From: Pseudomonas cannabina
GTDB lineage: Bacteria > Pseudomonadota > Gammaproteobacteria > Pseudomonadales > Pseudomonadaceae
Assembly: GCF_900100365.1 (NCBI RefSeq)
Contig: NZ_FNKU01000001.1
Location: 744,001-808,000 of the forward strand
DNA length: 64,000 bases
Direction: 5' to 3'
Program-made: the position numbers and the translations under genes
Part shown: one piece after another, positions 9,495 to 19,793 of the stretch
Layout of the letters: the number at the start of each line of letters is the position of its first letter
Numbering within the stretch: position 1 is the stretch's first letter
Notes under the pieces: generated by a model
Databases searched by the model: none
What the model was told of the DNA's origin: nothing
Seen by the model: the letters and a program-made list of their open reading frames with translations, nothing else

Positions 9495-9668
9495 CACATC
9501 TTCGCATGTGTGTACTTCATGCGGGCAGCGCAAGGGTTTATGATGGCCAGCTTGCCAGGCGCCGGGCGATTATCTCTATTGCCAGTGCCTGCAGCCCGTC
9601 ATTCAGATCATGCATTGCCACTGCCCGCGTGACGTTCGGCGTTATACGCCCGCTTCAAGGAGAGCTTC

Positions 9669-10607
9669 ATGACCCTTTCATTTGTTGCCAAGGCATCGAT
9701 CCTGATGCTGTTCCTCGGCAGCACGCTGTACGTTCACCTGCGCGGGCGGGCTCGACTGCCCCTGTTACGGCAGTTCGTCAACCATTCGGCACTGTTCGCA
9801 CCCTACAACGCATTGATGTACCTGTTTTCCCGCGTGCCGTCCGAACCGTATCTGGACCGCAGCAAGTTTCCCGAACTGGATATCCTCAAGGACAACTGGG
9901 AAACCATTCGCGATGAAGCCATGCACCTGTTCGATGAGGGCTACATTCGCGCGGCGGAGAAGAACAACGACGCCGGTTTCGGTTCGTTCTTCAAGAAAGG
10001 CTGGAAGCGTTTCTACCTGAAATGGTACGACAAGGCTCTGCCGTCTGCCGAAGCGCTGTGCCCGAAGACCGTTGAGCTGGTCAACAGCATTCCCAACGTC
10101 AAAGGCGCGATGTTTGCCCTGTTGCCGGGTGACAGTCACCTCAATCCACACCGCGACCCGTTTGCCGGTTCGTTGCGTTATCACCTGGGCCTGTCGACAC
10201 CCAATTCCGATGCCTGCCGGATCTTCGTCGATGGCAAGGAGTACGCCTGGCGCGACGGGCAGGACGTCATGTTCGACGAGACCTACGTGCATTGGGTCAA
10301 GAATGAAACCACCCAGACCCGGGTGATTCTGTTCTGTGATGTCGAGCGGCCGTTGAGCAATCGTTTCATGACACGGGTGAACCGCAGCGTCAGTGCGTTT
10401 CTGGGGCGCGCGACGGCACCGCAGAACCTCGACGACGAGCGGGTCGGCGGGATCAATCAGGCTTATGCGTTCAGCAAGCGTTTCAGCGACACCTTCAGCG
10501 GCAAGGTCAAGCAGTTCAAACGTGCCAATCCCAAGGCTTACCGTATGCTGCGGCCGGTGCTGGCCGTCATCGTGCTGACATTGCTGGGTTACTGGCTGTT
10601 CAGCTGA
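9669..10607 (+). CDS. lpxO: LpxO-like lipid A 2-hydroxylase (Asp/Asn beta-hydroxylase fold)
   Basis: A 312-residue membrane-bound Fe(II)/2-oxoglutarate dioxygenase. A hydrophobic N-terminal helix (residues 4-24) and a C-terminal helix (about 293-311) flank the catalytic domain. The iron ligands are visible as HRD in LNPHRDPFAGSLRYH (His161, Asp163) and the distal His208 in ETYVHWV; the 2-oxoglutarate Arg lies in TRVILFCDV. LpxO hydroxylates the secondary acyl chain of lipid A at the inner membrane. The family could also be called a generic aspartyl/asparaginyl hydroxylase, but the length and the two end helices match LpxO. It lies 174 bp after cysK. Confidence 0.85.
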   Translation: MTLSFVAKASILMLFLGSTLYVHLRGRARLPLLRQFVNHSALFAPYNALMYLFSRVPSEPYLDRSKFPELDILKDNWETIRDEAMHLFDEGYIRAAEKNNDAGFGSFFKKGWKRFYLKWYDKALPSAEALCPKTVELVNSIPNVKGAMFALLPGDSHLNPHRDPFAGSLRYHLGLSTPNSDACRIFVDGKEYAWRDGQDVMFDETYVHWVKNETTQTRVILFCDVERPLSNRFMTRVNRSVSAFLGRATAPQNLDDERVGGINQAYAFSKRFSDTFSGKVKQFKRANPKAYRMLRPVLAVIVLTLLGYWLFS

Positions 10608-10620
10608 TACCTTGTTGTAT

Positions 10621-10651
10621 CCGGTTGTTTGCCAGCATGGCGAACAACCGG
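10621..10651. terminator. Stem-loop between convergent lpxO and sensor-kinase genes
   Basis: A 13-bp stem (10621-10633 with 10639-10651, one T-G pair) around a 5-nt loop lies between two genes that end toward each other. There is no clean T-run, but its place suggests that it protects or ends transcripts from both sides. Confidence 0.55.
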
Positions 10652-10674
10652 TGTGCCTTTCTCGTTCATTTCCG

Positions 10675-13600
10675 TTACTCCAGACTGACATGCCGACTCA
10701 GCAGGGCACGCAGTGCCGCAGGTTTGACCGGCTTGGGCAGGTAATCGAGGCCTGCGGCATGCACCTGGGCAATCAGCTCGGGACGGCCATCGGCGCTGAT
10801 CAGTACACCCGGTACGGGTTGGCCCAGGCGAGTGCGTAGCCAGGCCATCAGTTCAGTACCGGTTTCACCCTCATCCAGGTGGTAATCCACCAAGGCAATC
10901 TGCGGACGTATGCCGTTGTTCAGCAGCGCTTCGCATTCCTGACGGTTGCGCGCGGTCCAGACCTGACAACCCCAGCGCGACAACAGGCTGGTCATGCCGA
11001 TCAGGATGCTGTCCTCATTGTCGATGCACAGTACCTGTGTTCCGTTCAGCGCCGGTCGGGCGATGTCTGTTTGGGTAACAGGGATCGGCGCCTGAGCTGC
11101 TGCCAGCGGCACCCGTACGCTGAACACGCTGCCTTTGCCGGTCCATGAACGCACCTGCAACGGGTGTTCGAGAATCCGGCACAAGCCATCGGCAATCGCC
11201 AGTCCCAGACCCAGGCCCTTCGCTGCGTGGGTTTTGTGGCTGTCGAGGCGTTTGAATTCCTCGAATATCACTTGGCGTTTATCTTCCGGAATACCCGGCC
11301 CCCGATCCCAGACCTCAAGGCTCAGGCTGTCGCCACACCGCCTGACGCCCAGCAAAATCGGGCCTTTGGCGTAGCGGAAAGCATTGGTCAGGAAGTTTTG
11401 CAGCACGCGGCGCAGCAGCTTGATATCACTGTCGACACGCAACGAGCTGCCTCTGACGCGAAAGCTCAGACCTTGCTCCTGAGCCAGTGCCTTGAACTCG
11501 GCGCCGAGGGTGTCAAACAGTGCGTTGAGCGGAAACGGCTGGCAGTCCGGGGTGATCTTGCCGTTTTCGAGACGGGAAATGTCAAGCAGGTCGCTGATCA
11601 GGTCTTCCGCCGATCGCAACGAGCTGTCCAGGTGCCGGACCAGTTGCTGAGCCTCATCGGAAAGGCTGTCTTGCTGATGGGAGAGGGCCGCGGAAAACAG
11701 CCGGGCAGCGTTCAGCGGCTGCATCAGGTCGTGACTGACGGCGGCAAGAAAGCGGGTTTTCGACTCGTTGGCGGTCTCGGCAATGCCCTTGGCTTCGGTC
11801 AGCGCCTGATTGAGTTGCGACAGCTCATGGGTGCGTGCGGTTACGCGTTGTTCCAGGCTTTCATTGACGCCCTTGAGGGCCTGCTCTGCCGCCCGAAACT
11901 CGGTAATGTCAGTGAAACTCATGACAAACCCGCCGCCCGGCATCGGGTTGCCGATCAGTTCGACCACCTGGCCGTTGGGAAACAGCCGCTCCGACGTGTG
12001 AGCGCGGCCCTGGCGCATCCAGTGCAGGCGTCGTGCAACGTGAACTTCCGCTTCGCCCGGCCCGCACAGCCCGCGCTCGGCGTTGTAGCGAATGATGTCG
12101 GCAATCGGCCGACCGACGCCGATCAAGCCTTCGGGATAATTGAACAGCTCAAGGTAGCGCCGATTCCAGGCCACCAGCCGCAATGACTGATCGACCACGC
12201 TGATGCCCTGGGTGATATTTTCGATGGCGCCTTGCAACAGTGCGCGGTTGAATTGCAGAACCTCGGACGCTTCATCGGCGATACGCACCACGTCTTCAAG
12301 TTGCATGTCGCGGCCTTCGATAGCGGCCTTGACCACCGCCCGCGTCGACGACGTGCCCAGCACGCCTGCCAGCAGTCGCTCGGTGTGGGCGATCCATTCG
12401 CTGTCGGCGTTCTGGCTGGGGTTGAAGCTCTTGCCCTGTCGTTCGGCGAAGCGCACGAAGCTCTGCCGGGCGCGATCTTCGCCGACAAAGCGCGCTGAAA
12501 GGCTTAGCAGGTCTTCGATCTGCACCGCCAATAGTGGACGAGTGTAATCACGCTCCTGAGTGATCTGACCGATGAAGCGACCGGCCTGCCAGTGCTCTGT
12601 CACCCGTGTACGCGAAAGCATCGACACCCAGGCGAACAGCGTGCAATTGCCGGCCATCGACAACACCACGCCTTGAGTCATGGGCGATATAGGTAGGTCG
12701 AGCGGGTTGCTGTGCAGCCATTCCAGCAGCGGGAACGTACTGAGCGACCAACCCATGCTGTGCGCAGCGACCGGCAGCACCAAGGTGTAGAACCAGATGA
12801 AGATCCCGGCTGCGAGACCCGCGAATACGCCCCGGCGATTGGCCTGTTTCCAGTACAGGGCGCCGAACATCGCAGGCGCCAGCTGGGTGATTGCGGCGAA
12901 GGCGATCTGGCCGATGGTGGCCAGGCTGGCCGTCGAGCCCAGCATCCGGTAGCTGACATAGGCCAGTAGCAGGATCATCACGATACTGACGCGCCGGACC
13001 GTCAACATCCAGTGACGAAACGCTTCGAACGGCCGTTCGGTATTCTTTCGACGCAGCAGCCAGGGCAGCAGCATGTCGTTGGAAATCATGGTCGACAGCG
13101 CCACGCAGGCAACGATCACCATGCCGGTCGCCGCCGACGCGCCGCCGATAAACGCCAGCAACGCCAGCGACGGGTGGGCATGGGCCAGCGGCAGGCTGAT
13201 CACGAACGAGTCGGGCATGATTGAACCCGGCAGCAGCATTTGCCCAGCCAGCGCAATCGGCACCACAAACAAAGCCGCCAGCGCCAGATAGGCCGGGAAC
13301 ACCCATTTAGCGAGGTTCAGGTCCTGCGGCTCGATGTTTTCCACCACAGTGACGTGAAACTGCCGGGGCAGACAGACAATCGCCATCATTGCCACGCCGG
13401 TCTGCACGAACATCGACGGCCAGTTGATGGTGTCTTGCCAGTACTCCTCCAGCCGCGGAGCGAGTTTTGCCTGATTGAACAGGTCATCGAAGCCGTCATA
13501 CAGGCCGAAAGTGACGAACACACCGACCGCCATGAACGCGAACAGCTTGACCAGCGCTTCGAAGGCTATGGCCAGTACCATGCCGCGATGGTGTTCGGTG

Positions 13601-14148
13601 ACGTCCAGGTTGCGTGCGCCGAAAACAATGGTGAACAGCGCGAGGATCAGCGAGACCACCAGCGCGGTGTCCTGAGCGCGAGTACCGGTCGAGTCCGCCA
13701 CCGCGCCGATCAGGATGTTCACGCCCAGCACAATGCCTTTCAGTTGCAACGCGATATACGGCAGCATGCCGATCAGACAGATCAGCGCCACCATCACCGC
13801 GAGGGATTGAGACTTGCCATAGCGCGCCGCGATGAAGTCGGCAATGGAGGTGATGTTTTCCTGTTTGCTGATCAGCACCATCTTCTGCAGCACCCAAGGC
13901 GCCAGCACCATCAGTACGATCGGCCCCAGATAAATCGGCAGGAACGACCAGAGCTGCTCGGCGGCCTGACCCACTGCGCCGAAAAATGTCCAGCTCGTGC
14001 AGTAAACTGCCAGCGACAGGCTGTAGACCCACGCGCGCATGGTCGGGCGCAGCGACGCGCTGTAGCGGTCGCCGTAAAAGGCGATGGCGAACATGATGGC
14101 CATATAGGACAGAGCAACGGCTGCGATCAGCCCGCTGGACAGCGACAT
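10675..14148 (-). CDS. Hybrid sensor histidine kinase with sodium-solute-symporter-like sensor domain
   Basis: A 1157-residue protein. Residues 1 to about 490 form a PutP/SSF-type region with about 12-13 membrane helices. A PAS domain (about 620-740), a coiled coil, and a HisKA domain with AVSHDLMQPLN (phospho-accepting His806) follow. The HATPase_c region has NAFRYAK, DRGPGIP and GLGLGLAI. A receiver domain ends the protein with phospho-Asp1088 in ALVDYHLDEG. CbrA-type kinases share the SSF part, but the C-terminal receiver places this protein in the hybrid group. No response-regulator gene is adjacent. I chose the ATG at 14148; a GTG four codons upstream is the alternative. The ligand is not evident. 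Confidence 0.9.
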   Translation of the reverse strand: MSLSSGLIAAVALSYMAIMFAIAFYGDRYSASLRPTMRAWVYSLSLAVYCTSWTFFGAVGQAAEQLWSFLPIYLGPIVLMVLAPWVLQKMVLISKQENITSIADFIAARYGKSQSLAVMVALICLIGMLPYIALQLKGIVLGVNILIGAVADSTGTRAQDTALVVSLILALFTIVFGARNLDVTEHHRGMVLAIAFEALVKLFAFMAVGVFVTFGLYDGFDDLFNQAKLAPRLEEYWQDTINWPSMFVQTGVAMMAIVCLPRQFHVTVVENIEPQDLNLAKWVFPAYLALAALFVVPIALAGQMLLPGSIMPDSFVISLPLAHAHPSLALLAFIGGASAATGMVIVACVALSTMISNDMLLPWLLRRKNTERPFEAFRHWMLTVRRVSIVMILLLAYVSYRMLGSTASLATIGQIAFAAITQLAPAMFGALYWKQANRRGVFAGLAAGIFIWFYTLVLPVAAHSMGWSLSTFPLLEWLHSNPLDLPISPMTQGVVLSMAGNCTLFAWVSMLSRTRVTEHWQAGRFIGQITQERDYTRPLLAVQIEDLLSLSARFVGEDRARQSFVRFAERQGKSFNPSQNADSEWIAHTERLLAGVLGTSSTRAVVKAAIEGRDMQLEDVVRIADEASEVLQFNRALLQGAIENITQGISVVDQSLRLVAWNRRYLELFNYPEGLIGVGRPIADIIRYNAERGLCGPGEAEVHVARRLHWMRQGRAHTSERLFPNGQVVELIGNPMPGGGFVMSFTDITEFRAAEQALKGVNESLEQRVTARTHELSQLNQALTEAKGIAETANESKTRFLAAVSHDLMQPLNAARLFSAALSHQQDSLSDEAQQLVRHLDSSLRSAEDLISDLLDISRLENGKITPDCQPFPLNALFDTLGAEFKALAQEQGLSFRVRGSSLRVDSDIKLLRRVLQNFLTNAFRYAKGPILLGVRRCGDSLSLEVWDRGPGIPEDKRQVIFEEFKRLDSHKTHAAKGLGLGLAIADGLCRILEHPLQVRSWTGKGSVFSVRVPLAAAQAPIPVTQTDIARPALNGTQVLCIDNEDSILIGMTSLLSRWGCQVWTARNRQECEALLNNGIRPQIALVDYHLDEGETGTELMAWLRTRLGQPVPGVLISADGRPELIAQVHAAGLDYLPKPVKPAALRALLSRHVSLE

Positions 14149-14389
14149 ATCAGATTCCACACCGTATCAATAGCGCGCAGTCTCGCACGATGCACACGGT
14201 TCGTCTTTCTCGACCAAGGTCGAGCGTGGCGGGGTGTCGCAGCCTTGTCGCGCAGTAGGTGAGACAAAGAATCGTGGCCGCTACCGTGTAAACGGAAATG
14301 TCCTATCGACATTCGTCGGACTTACGTCTTCAATATGCCTCGGATTGGCCGCTGCGTCAGTTCTCCCCAGCCTCTCAGGACCACGGACG

Positions 14390-16262
14390 ATGAGCCAACA
14401 GTCACAATTCAGCCTGCTCGGGAAACGCCGTTTCCTGCCGTTTTTCGTCACCCAGTCCCTTGGCGCGTTCAATGACAACATCTTCAAGCAGTCATTGATC
14501 CTCGCCATCCTTTATAAACTGAGCATCGATGGCGATCGCTCGATCTACGTCAATCTGTGTGCCTTGCTGTTCATCCTGCCGTTCTTTCTGTTCTCGGCGC
14601 TGGCCGGGCAGTTCGGTGAGAAATACCCCAAGGACACGCTGATCCGGATCATCAAGTTCTGCGAGATCGTCATCATGGCGGTCGGTGCGACAGGCTTTCT
14701 GTTCAATCACCTGGAATTGATGCTGGCGGCGCTGTTCGCTATGGGCACGCATTCGGCGTTGTTCGGGCCGGTCAAGTATTCGATTCTGCCGCAGCACCTG
14801 CGCGAAACCGAGTTGGTCGGGGGAAATGCGCTGGTCGAGATGGGCACCTTTCTGGCAATTCTGGCCGGCACCATCAGCGCCGGGGTGATGATGTCTTCGT
14901 CGCACTACGCCTGGATAGTCTCGGCCGCGATCGTGCTGGTGGCCTGCCTGGGCTTCCTGGCCAGCTTCGGTATTCCGCGTGCCGCCGCTGCTGCGCCGGA
15001 AATGAAGCTCAACTGGAACATCTTCACCCAGTCCTGGGCGACCTTGCGCATGGGCCTGGGGCAGACGCCTGCGGTTTCGCGCTCGATTGTCGGCAATTCA
15101 TGGTTCTGGTTTGTCGGTGCGATTTACCTGACGCAGATCCCGGCGTACGCCAAGGAGTGGATGTATGGGGACGAAACCGTCGTTACGCTGATCCTCACTG
15201 TGTTCTCCATCGGCATCGCCCTGGGGTCGCTGCTCTGCGAGCGATTGTCCGGGCACAAGGTCGAGATCGGGCTGGTACCGTTCGGCTCGATGGGGCTGAC
15301 GATTTTTGGTCTGTTGCTGTGGTGGCATTCGGGCTTTCCCGCAGAACGTGCAGGCCAACGACTGGCTGGCCGTGCTTTCCTCGGGGCAGGGCTGGCTGGT
15401 GCTGTTCGATATTCTGGGCATCGGCGTGTTCGGCGGCTTTTATATTGTGCCGCTGTACGCGCTGATCCAGTCACGCACGCCCGTCAAAGAGCGCTCACGC
15501 GTGATTGCCGCCAAGAACATTCTCAATGCGCTGTTCATGGTGGTCTCGGCGATTGTTTCGATCTTGCTGCTGAGCGTTGCCAAACTGTCGATTCCACAAT
15601 TGTTCCTTGTGGTTTCGCTGATGAATATCGCGGTGAACATCTATATCTTCAAAATCGTCCCCGAATTCACCATGCGCTTCATGATCTGGCTGCTCGGCCA
15701 TTCCATGTACCGGGTCGAGCACCGTAATCTGAGTCAGATCCCTGATGAAGGCGCAGCGCTGCTGGTCTGTAATCATGTGTCTTTTGTCGACGCGCTGCTT
15801 ATTGCCGGGGCCGTGCGGCGACCGATTCGGTTTGTCATGTATTACAAGATCTATCAGTTGCCGGTGCTCAACTTCATCTTCCGCACGGCCGGGACCATCC
15901 CGATTGCCGGGCGTAACGAAGACATGGACATCTATGAGCAATCGTTCAAGCGCATCGCCCAGTACCTCGCAGAAGGCGAACTGGTGTGCATTTTCCCGGA
16001 AGGCAAGCTGACCACCGACGGCGAAATCAGCGGTTTCAAGAGCGGTATGAGCCGCATCATCCAGGAAACCCCGGTGCCAGTGATCCCGATGGCGTTACAG
16101 GGGCTGTGGGGCAGCTTCTTCAGTCGCGACCCGAACAAAACCCTGCTCCGTCGCCTGTGGTCACGCGTGGTGCTGGTGGCTGGTGCGCCAATTTCCGCTG
16201 ATGTGGCTACGCCGGTAGATGTGCGCGAAGAGGTGAAAGCGCTGAGAGGGGCGGTGCAGTAA
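14390..16262 (+). pseudogene. MFS transporter / 1-acylglycerol-3-phosphate acyltransferase fusion, frameshifted
   Basis: The intact form would be 623 residues: an N-terminal MFS lysophospholipid-transporter-like part with about 12 helices, fused to a PlsC-type acyltransferase with the NHVSFVD (HX4D) motif and FPEGKLTTDG. Such fusions flip and re-acylate lysophospholipids at the inner membrane. The frame starting at 14390 (MSQQSQFSLLGKRRF) runs in phase to about 15345, where WWHSGFP is followed by non-homologous sequence. The frame that continues the family sequence (QNVQANDWLAVLSSG) is offset by one base. Removing one C from the CCC at about 15337-15350 restores a single 1872-nt frame. The break may be a real mutation or a sequence error. 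Both halves are otherwise undamaged. Confidence 0.85.
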
Positions 16263-16310
16263 GAGTCCGCGCGGCACGATGTCATGCCTGGCTATCAACC
16301 TCTGCCATAG

Positions 16311-16541
16311 AGTGTTTTTCGAACACGATGGCACTGACGGCGCAGATTGCGACATCAGTGTCAGGGCGAAGTCGGGCCGGAAACGGAGCCAGGGGGTTTG
16401 GTTACTTTGGCCCCATCAAAGTCACTCGCCGAGGGGCGAAAAAGTGCCTTGAGCCGAACCCCAATCCACCTGAGATCGTAGAACCGCATTGTGACGCGGA
16501 GCGTCACGAACGGCATTACCACGCGGAGTGGGAACGATAGT
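16311..16541. repeat. Dispersed intergenic repeat, copy A
   Basis: About 230 bp that match a longer copy at 43053-43392 in the same orientation. Shared landmarks are CGCAGATTGCGAC, GTCGGGCCGGAAACGGAGCC, AAAGTCACTCGCCGAGGGGC and CATTACCACGCGGAGTGGG. Conceptual translation gives the DAERHERHYHAE type of peptide that databases have labelled DUF1534 in P. syringae. I read it as a non-coding repeat whose frame is incidental. It ends at the 3' end of the symporter pseudogene. Confidence 0.75.
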
Positions 16542-16543
16542 CT

Positions 16544-17502
16544 TCAGGGTCTGAGCTGGGACCTGGATGTATTCTCTTCCTCCGGCATTTTCCTGAAATA
16601 CGTCGCCAGCAACGCACCGGAAATATTGTGCCAGACGCTGAACAGCGCACTCGGCACCGCCGCCAGTGGCGAAAAGTGCGCGCTGGCCAATGCCGCGCCC
16701 AGGCCGGAGTTCTGCATGCCGACTTCCAGTGCCAGCGACTTGCGTTGCGCCAGTGGCAGCTGAACACCTTGCCGGTGAAATAACCCAGCAGAAAACCGAA
16801 CGTGTTGTGCAGGATGACCACTGCCATGATCAGCAAGCCCGACTCGGCGATTTTCGCCTGACTGGCGGCGACCACGGCGCAGACAATCATCACGATACTG
16901 ACCACTGAAACCAGCGGCAGTACGTCCATCGCGTAACTGACTCGCGCACCGAGCAAGCGCTGTGCGACCACGCCCAGCACAATGGGCAGCATGACCAGTT
17001 GCAGGATCGACCAGAACATGTCCAGAAAGGACACCGGCAGCCACGCGGACGCCAGCAGCCAGATCAGCGTCGGCGTGAGCAATGGAGCGAGCAGGGTAGT
17101 GACCGCGGCAATCGCCACAGCGAGTGCCAGATCACCCTTGGCCAGCCACGCCATGACATTCGATGAAGTGCCGCTCGGGCAACAGCCGACCAGAATCACC
17201 CCGACCGCGATTTCCGGCGGTAGCTGAAACACCTGACACAGCAGCCACGCCACGCCGGGCATTATGACAAAGTGCGCGATCACGCCCAGCGCAACGCGCC
17301 ACGGGTTGCGCGCCACTTCAGAGAAATCTTCGAGCTTCAGGGTCAGGCCCATGCCGAACATGACCAGCCCCAGCAGCGGCACGATCCAGCCTTTCAGGCC
17401 GATGAAGACCTGCGGGAACAGGAATGCGAGGATGGCGAACAGCAGCACCCAATAAGCAAAGGTATTACCGACAAACCGACTCAAGGCTGCCAAGGCACGC
17501 AT
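16544..17502 (-). pseudogene. Bile acid:sodium symporter (BASS) family protein, frameshifted
   Basis: The N-terminal 250 residues form a hydrophobic transporter of the BASS/ACR3-like fold with GFMGLTLK-like and VGCCPSGTSSNVM motifs; the latter is the sodium-site signature. The frame breaks at about 16765, after [10 protein letters not shown]. The expected continuation [19 protein letters not shown] occurs in another frame down to a stop at 16544. Adding one base restores a 319-residue product of normal family length. The substrate is unknown; pantoate, pyruvate and bile-acid-like anions are known for relatives. The gene follows rdgC in the same direction, 88 bp away, after a terminator. The break could also be a sequence error. 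Confidence 0.83.
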
Positions 17503-17532
17503 GGTCTGTTCCTTATTGTAAAAAGCAGGTGT

Positions 17533-17562
17533 GAAATAAATACGCCGTCTGAGAAGACGGCG
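17533..17562 (-). terminator. Rho-independent terminator after rdgC
   Basis: On the minus strand an 8-bp GC stem (CGCCGTCT with AGACGGCG, 4-nt loop) is followed by a T-rich TATTTATTTC. It lies between rdgC and the symporter gene and would end rdgC transcripts. Confidence 0.7.
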
Positions 17563-17590
17563 CGGTGTTGCAGGCAGCAGCGGGGAGAGA

Positions 17591-18511
17591 TCAGATCCCC
17601 TGCGGGATTTCTTCGCCGCCCAGCGCGTCGAACAGCTCCGGCAGGAACTCGCCGAAGGTCAGCATCATCAGCGTGAAGCTGGCGTCCAGCTGGCCCAGTG
17701 CCTCTTCGCCGCCGTCCTGTTCGGCCTGATCCTGCAACAGATCTTCGAACTTCAGGCGTTTGACGACCATCTTGTCGTCCAGCACGAACGACAGCTTGTC
17801 TTGCCAGGCCAGCGACAGTTGGGTGACGACCTTGCCGGTGTTCAGGTGCAGCTGGATTTCGTCGCTGGTCAGGTCCTGACGTTTGCAACGCACGATGCCG
17901 CCTTCTTCGTGGGTGTCGCGCAATTCGCACTCGTCCAGCACGAAGAAGTTATCGGCCGCTTTCTGGGTCTTGACCCAGTCGGTCATGGTCGCGCTCGGCG
18001 AAACCTTGACCGTCAGCGGACGCACCGGCAGCGAGCCGATCACTTCACGCAGCGTCGACAACAGGTCTTCTGCCCGTTTCGGGCTGGACGCGTTGACCAG
18101 AATCAGGCCCTGTTTAGGCGCGATGGCAGCGAAGGTGGCCGAGCGGCGAATAAAAGCGCGCGGCAGGAAAGCCTGGATGATTTCATCCTTGAGCTGATCG
18201 CGTTCCTTCTTGTAGACCTTGCGCATCTGCTCGGCTTCGATCTCGTCGACTTTCTCCTTGAGCGCGTCACGCACGACGCTGCCCGGCAGAATGCGTTCTT
18301 CCTTGCGTGCGGCGATCAGCATGAAGTCCTGGCTGATGTGTACCAATGGAGCGTCTTCACCCTTGCCGAAAGGCGCGACGAAACCATAGGTGGCAACCTC
18401 CTGGCTGGCACAGGCGCGGGCCGGTTTGGTCGCCAGTGCTGTCTCCAGCGCTTCGGCATCAAAAGGCACGTCCTGGGTCAGGCGATAGACAAGCAGGTTT
18501 TTGAACCACAT
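17591..18511 (-). CDS. rdgC: Recombination-associated protein RdgC
   Basis: A 306-residue protein starting [15 protein letters not shown], the conserved RdgC N-terminus. RdgC forms a ring-shaped dimer that binds double-stranded DNA without sequence preference and restrains RecA-driven exchange. Family features include the [15 protein letters not shown] segment, the [14 protein letters not shown] region and the acidic C-terminal region ending near [14 protein letters not shown]. The length equals the usual 300-306 residues. The gene stands alone with its own terminator, next to two tRNA genes on the other strand. Confidence 0.96.
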   Translation of the reverse strand: MWFKNLLVYRLTQDVPFDAEALETALATKPARACASQEVATYGFVAPFGKGEDAPLVHISQDFMLIAARKEERILPGSVVRDALKEKVDEIEAEQMRKVYKKERDQLKDEIIQAFLPRAFIRRSATFAAIAPKQGLILVNASSPKRAEDLLSTLREVIGSLPVRPLTVKVSPSATMTDWVKTQKAADNFFVLDECELRDTHEEGGIVRCKRQDLTSDEIQLHLNTGKVVTQLSLAWQDKLSFVLDDKMVVKRLKFEDLLQDQAEQDGGEEALGQLDASFTLMMLTFGEFLPELFDALGGEEIPQGI

Positions 18512-18682
18512 GAGGTGAATCTCTCTTTCTATACAAAGGCGGGCATTATTCGCTCCTCAGCCGCTGCGGCCAACCCTGCACAGAGCGTTTGTAAGCCTTT
18601 GGAAGGATTATAAAAATTATTTAAAAAATCGCTTGCCAGAGTACAGGTCGCTCCGTAGAATGCGCGCCACACCGAGAGTGAA

Positions 18683-18758
18683 GGGTGATTAGCTCAGCTG
18701 GGAGAGCAGCTGCCTTACAAGCAGCGGGTCGGCGGTTCGATCCCGTCATCACCCACCA
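18683..18758 (+). tRNA. tRNA-Val (anticodon UAC)
   Basis: A 76-nt cloverleaf. The acceptor stem GGGTGAT pairs with ATCACCC, followed by A and an encoded CCA. The D-arm has AGCTCAGCTGGGAGAGC, the anticodon loop CTTACAA reads TAC, and the T-arm contains GGTTCGATC. Confidence 0.97.
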
Positions 18759-18778
18759 ACTCGCTTTTAGTGTTACGC

Positions 18779-18855
18779 GCAGCGGTAGTTCAGTCGGTTA
18801 GAATACCGGCCTGTCACGCCGGGGGTCGCGGGTTCGAGTCCCGTCCGCTGCGCCA
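18779..18855 (+). tRNA. tRNA-Asp (anticodon GUC)
   Basis: A 77-nt cloverleaf. The acceptor stem GCAGCGG pairs with CCGCTGC, followed by G and an encoded CCA. The anticodon loop CTGTCAC reads GTC and the T-loop GGTTCGAGTCC is standard. It lies 20 bp after tRNA-Val, so both are made as one transcript. Confidence 0.97.
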
Positions 18856-18895
18856 TATTCAGCTTCAAGGCCCTTGAACTCCTTGAAGCAAACAG

Positions 18896-18920
18896 AAAGC
18901 CCGCCTAGTGCGGGCTTTTT
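18896..18920 (+). terminator. Terminator of the tRNA-Val/tRNA-Asp operon
   Basis: A 9-bp stem (AAAGCCCGC with GCGGGCTTT) with a 5-nt loop and a run of five T residues, 41 bp after tRNA-Asp. Confidence 0.88.
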
Positions 18921-19227
18921 GCTGTCTGGCGTTTGAGAATGAGTGGCTTACCGCAGATCCGCGTGATCCGCGCTACGATCCACAGCCAGATAATAACGAA
19001 GTAGGACTTCTTACTTCCCGATGTAAGTAATTTCCCTGTTTATTGAAATTATAGAATCATTCTTTATTTGATCCGCTTAACCCCTTGATTTCTCTTTCTT
19101 GCTGGTATTAGCTGAGTTTGTTGATTGAGAACACACCTCGGTCTGAAGGTCGAGTGCTCAACTACCAGACTTTAATGATCGCCTTATTGCTGCGGTCTAT
19201 ACTGCATATTCAAGTAAAGGGAATTAT
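18921..19227. other. AT-rich gap without a recognised gene
   Basis: About 300 bp, clearly lower in GC than the neighbours, between the tRNA terminator and the small exported-protein gene. I see no open frame or structured RNA that I can support. The drop in GC next to tRNA genes fits an old insertion site, but no tRNA 3'-end duplication (attachment site) is visible. Confidence 0.5.
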
Positions 19228-19625
19228 ATGAAAAATCGTTTTAAACTGTTTGTAGGCGTTACGGCAATGGCACTGTCACTCAGCGCTTTCGCCAAACCTG
19301 CGCTGCACACCGCGACTATCGATCAGCACGGCAATATCGTTGCCCAGTCCTCGCCGTGGATCAAGTCAGTCAGCTATGCCACCCAGAAAGATTATTTCGC
19401 AAAACCTACAAAGTGCTCTTCAATGAAGGCCAGTTCAAAAAAGCACCTGGTTTTTGTTCGGTATCGTCCATTGATACCAGCGACCATGAACGCCTGTTCT
19501 ACGGCCACGCCAAGTTGGGCGGGGCTGCCACAGCAGAGCAGGTCAATGTGCTCGGGCTTATGGTTGGAAAGCGCGGCGCCTCGGGCGATTCATCGATGAG
19601 TTTTCAATTGGCTTGCAGCAACTGA
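19228..19625 (+). pseudogene. Small exported protein of unknown function, frameshifted
   Basis: The first 50 codons give a clear signal peptide, MKNRFKLFVGVTAMALSLSA followed by FAKP. The mature part would continue as TYKVLFNEGQFKKAPGFCSV and end FQLACSN, but the frame slips at about 19402-19406. Four A residues are present where five would keep the frame. The repaired product has 132 residues with two cysteines (in GFCSV and LACSN) that could form a disulfide. A GG-rich ribosome site precedes the ATG at 19228. I do not recognise the family. The one-base deletion may be biological or a sequence error. Confidence 0.65.
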
Positions 19626-19793
19626 TTGAATGGGCCTCGCTTTAAGCGGGGCTTTTACAGCGAACAATGTTTCCAATGCCGTGGTCATTTACCTACACTC
19701 TTTCCTTGCCAGGAAGCTTCGTAAAGGGGTTGTCTGATCCAAAACCTGACAAGTGGCGTACACAATCATTCCATCTCGAACGGAGCTGATCCC

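Noticed and set aside
8292..9533. 413-codon minus-strand frame over cysK
   Set aside because: The plus-strand frame has all PLP-enzyme motifs; the antisense frame is His/Arg/Gln-rich without domains.
16328..16540. 70-codon frame with a DUF1534-like peptide
   Set aside because: It lies wholly inside a dispersed repeat that also occurs at 43.2 kb with its frame changed, so coding is unlikely.
18683..18855. tRNA pair as an integration site for a genomic island
   Set aside because: No integrase and no duplicated tRNA 3' end are found downstream, although the next 300 bp are AT-rich.
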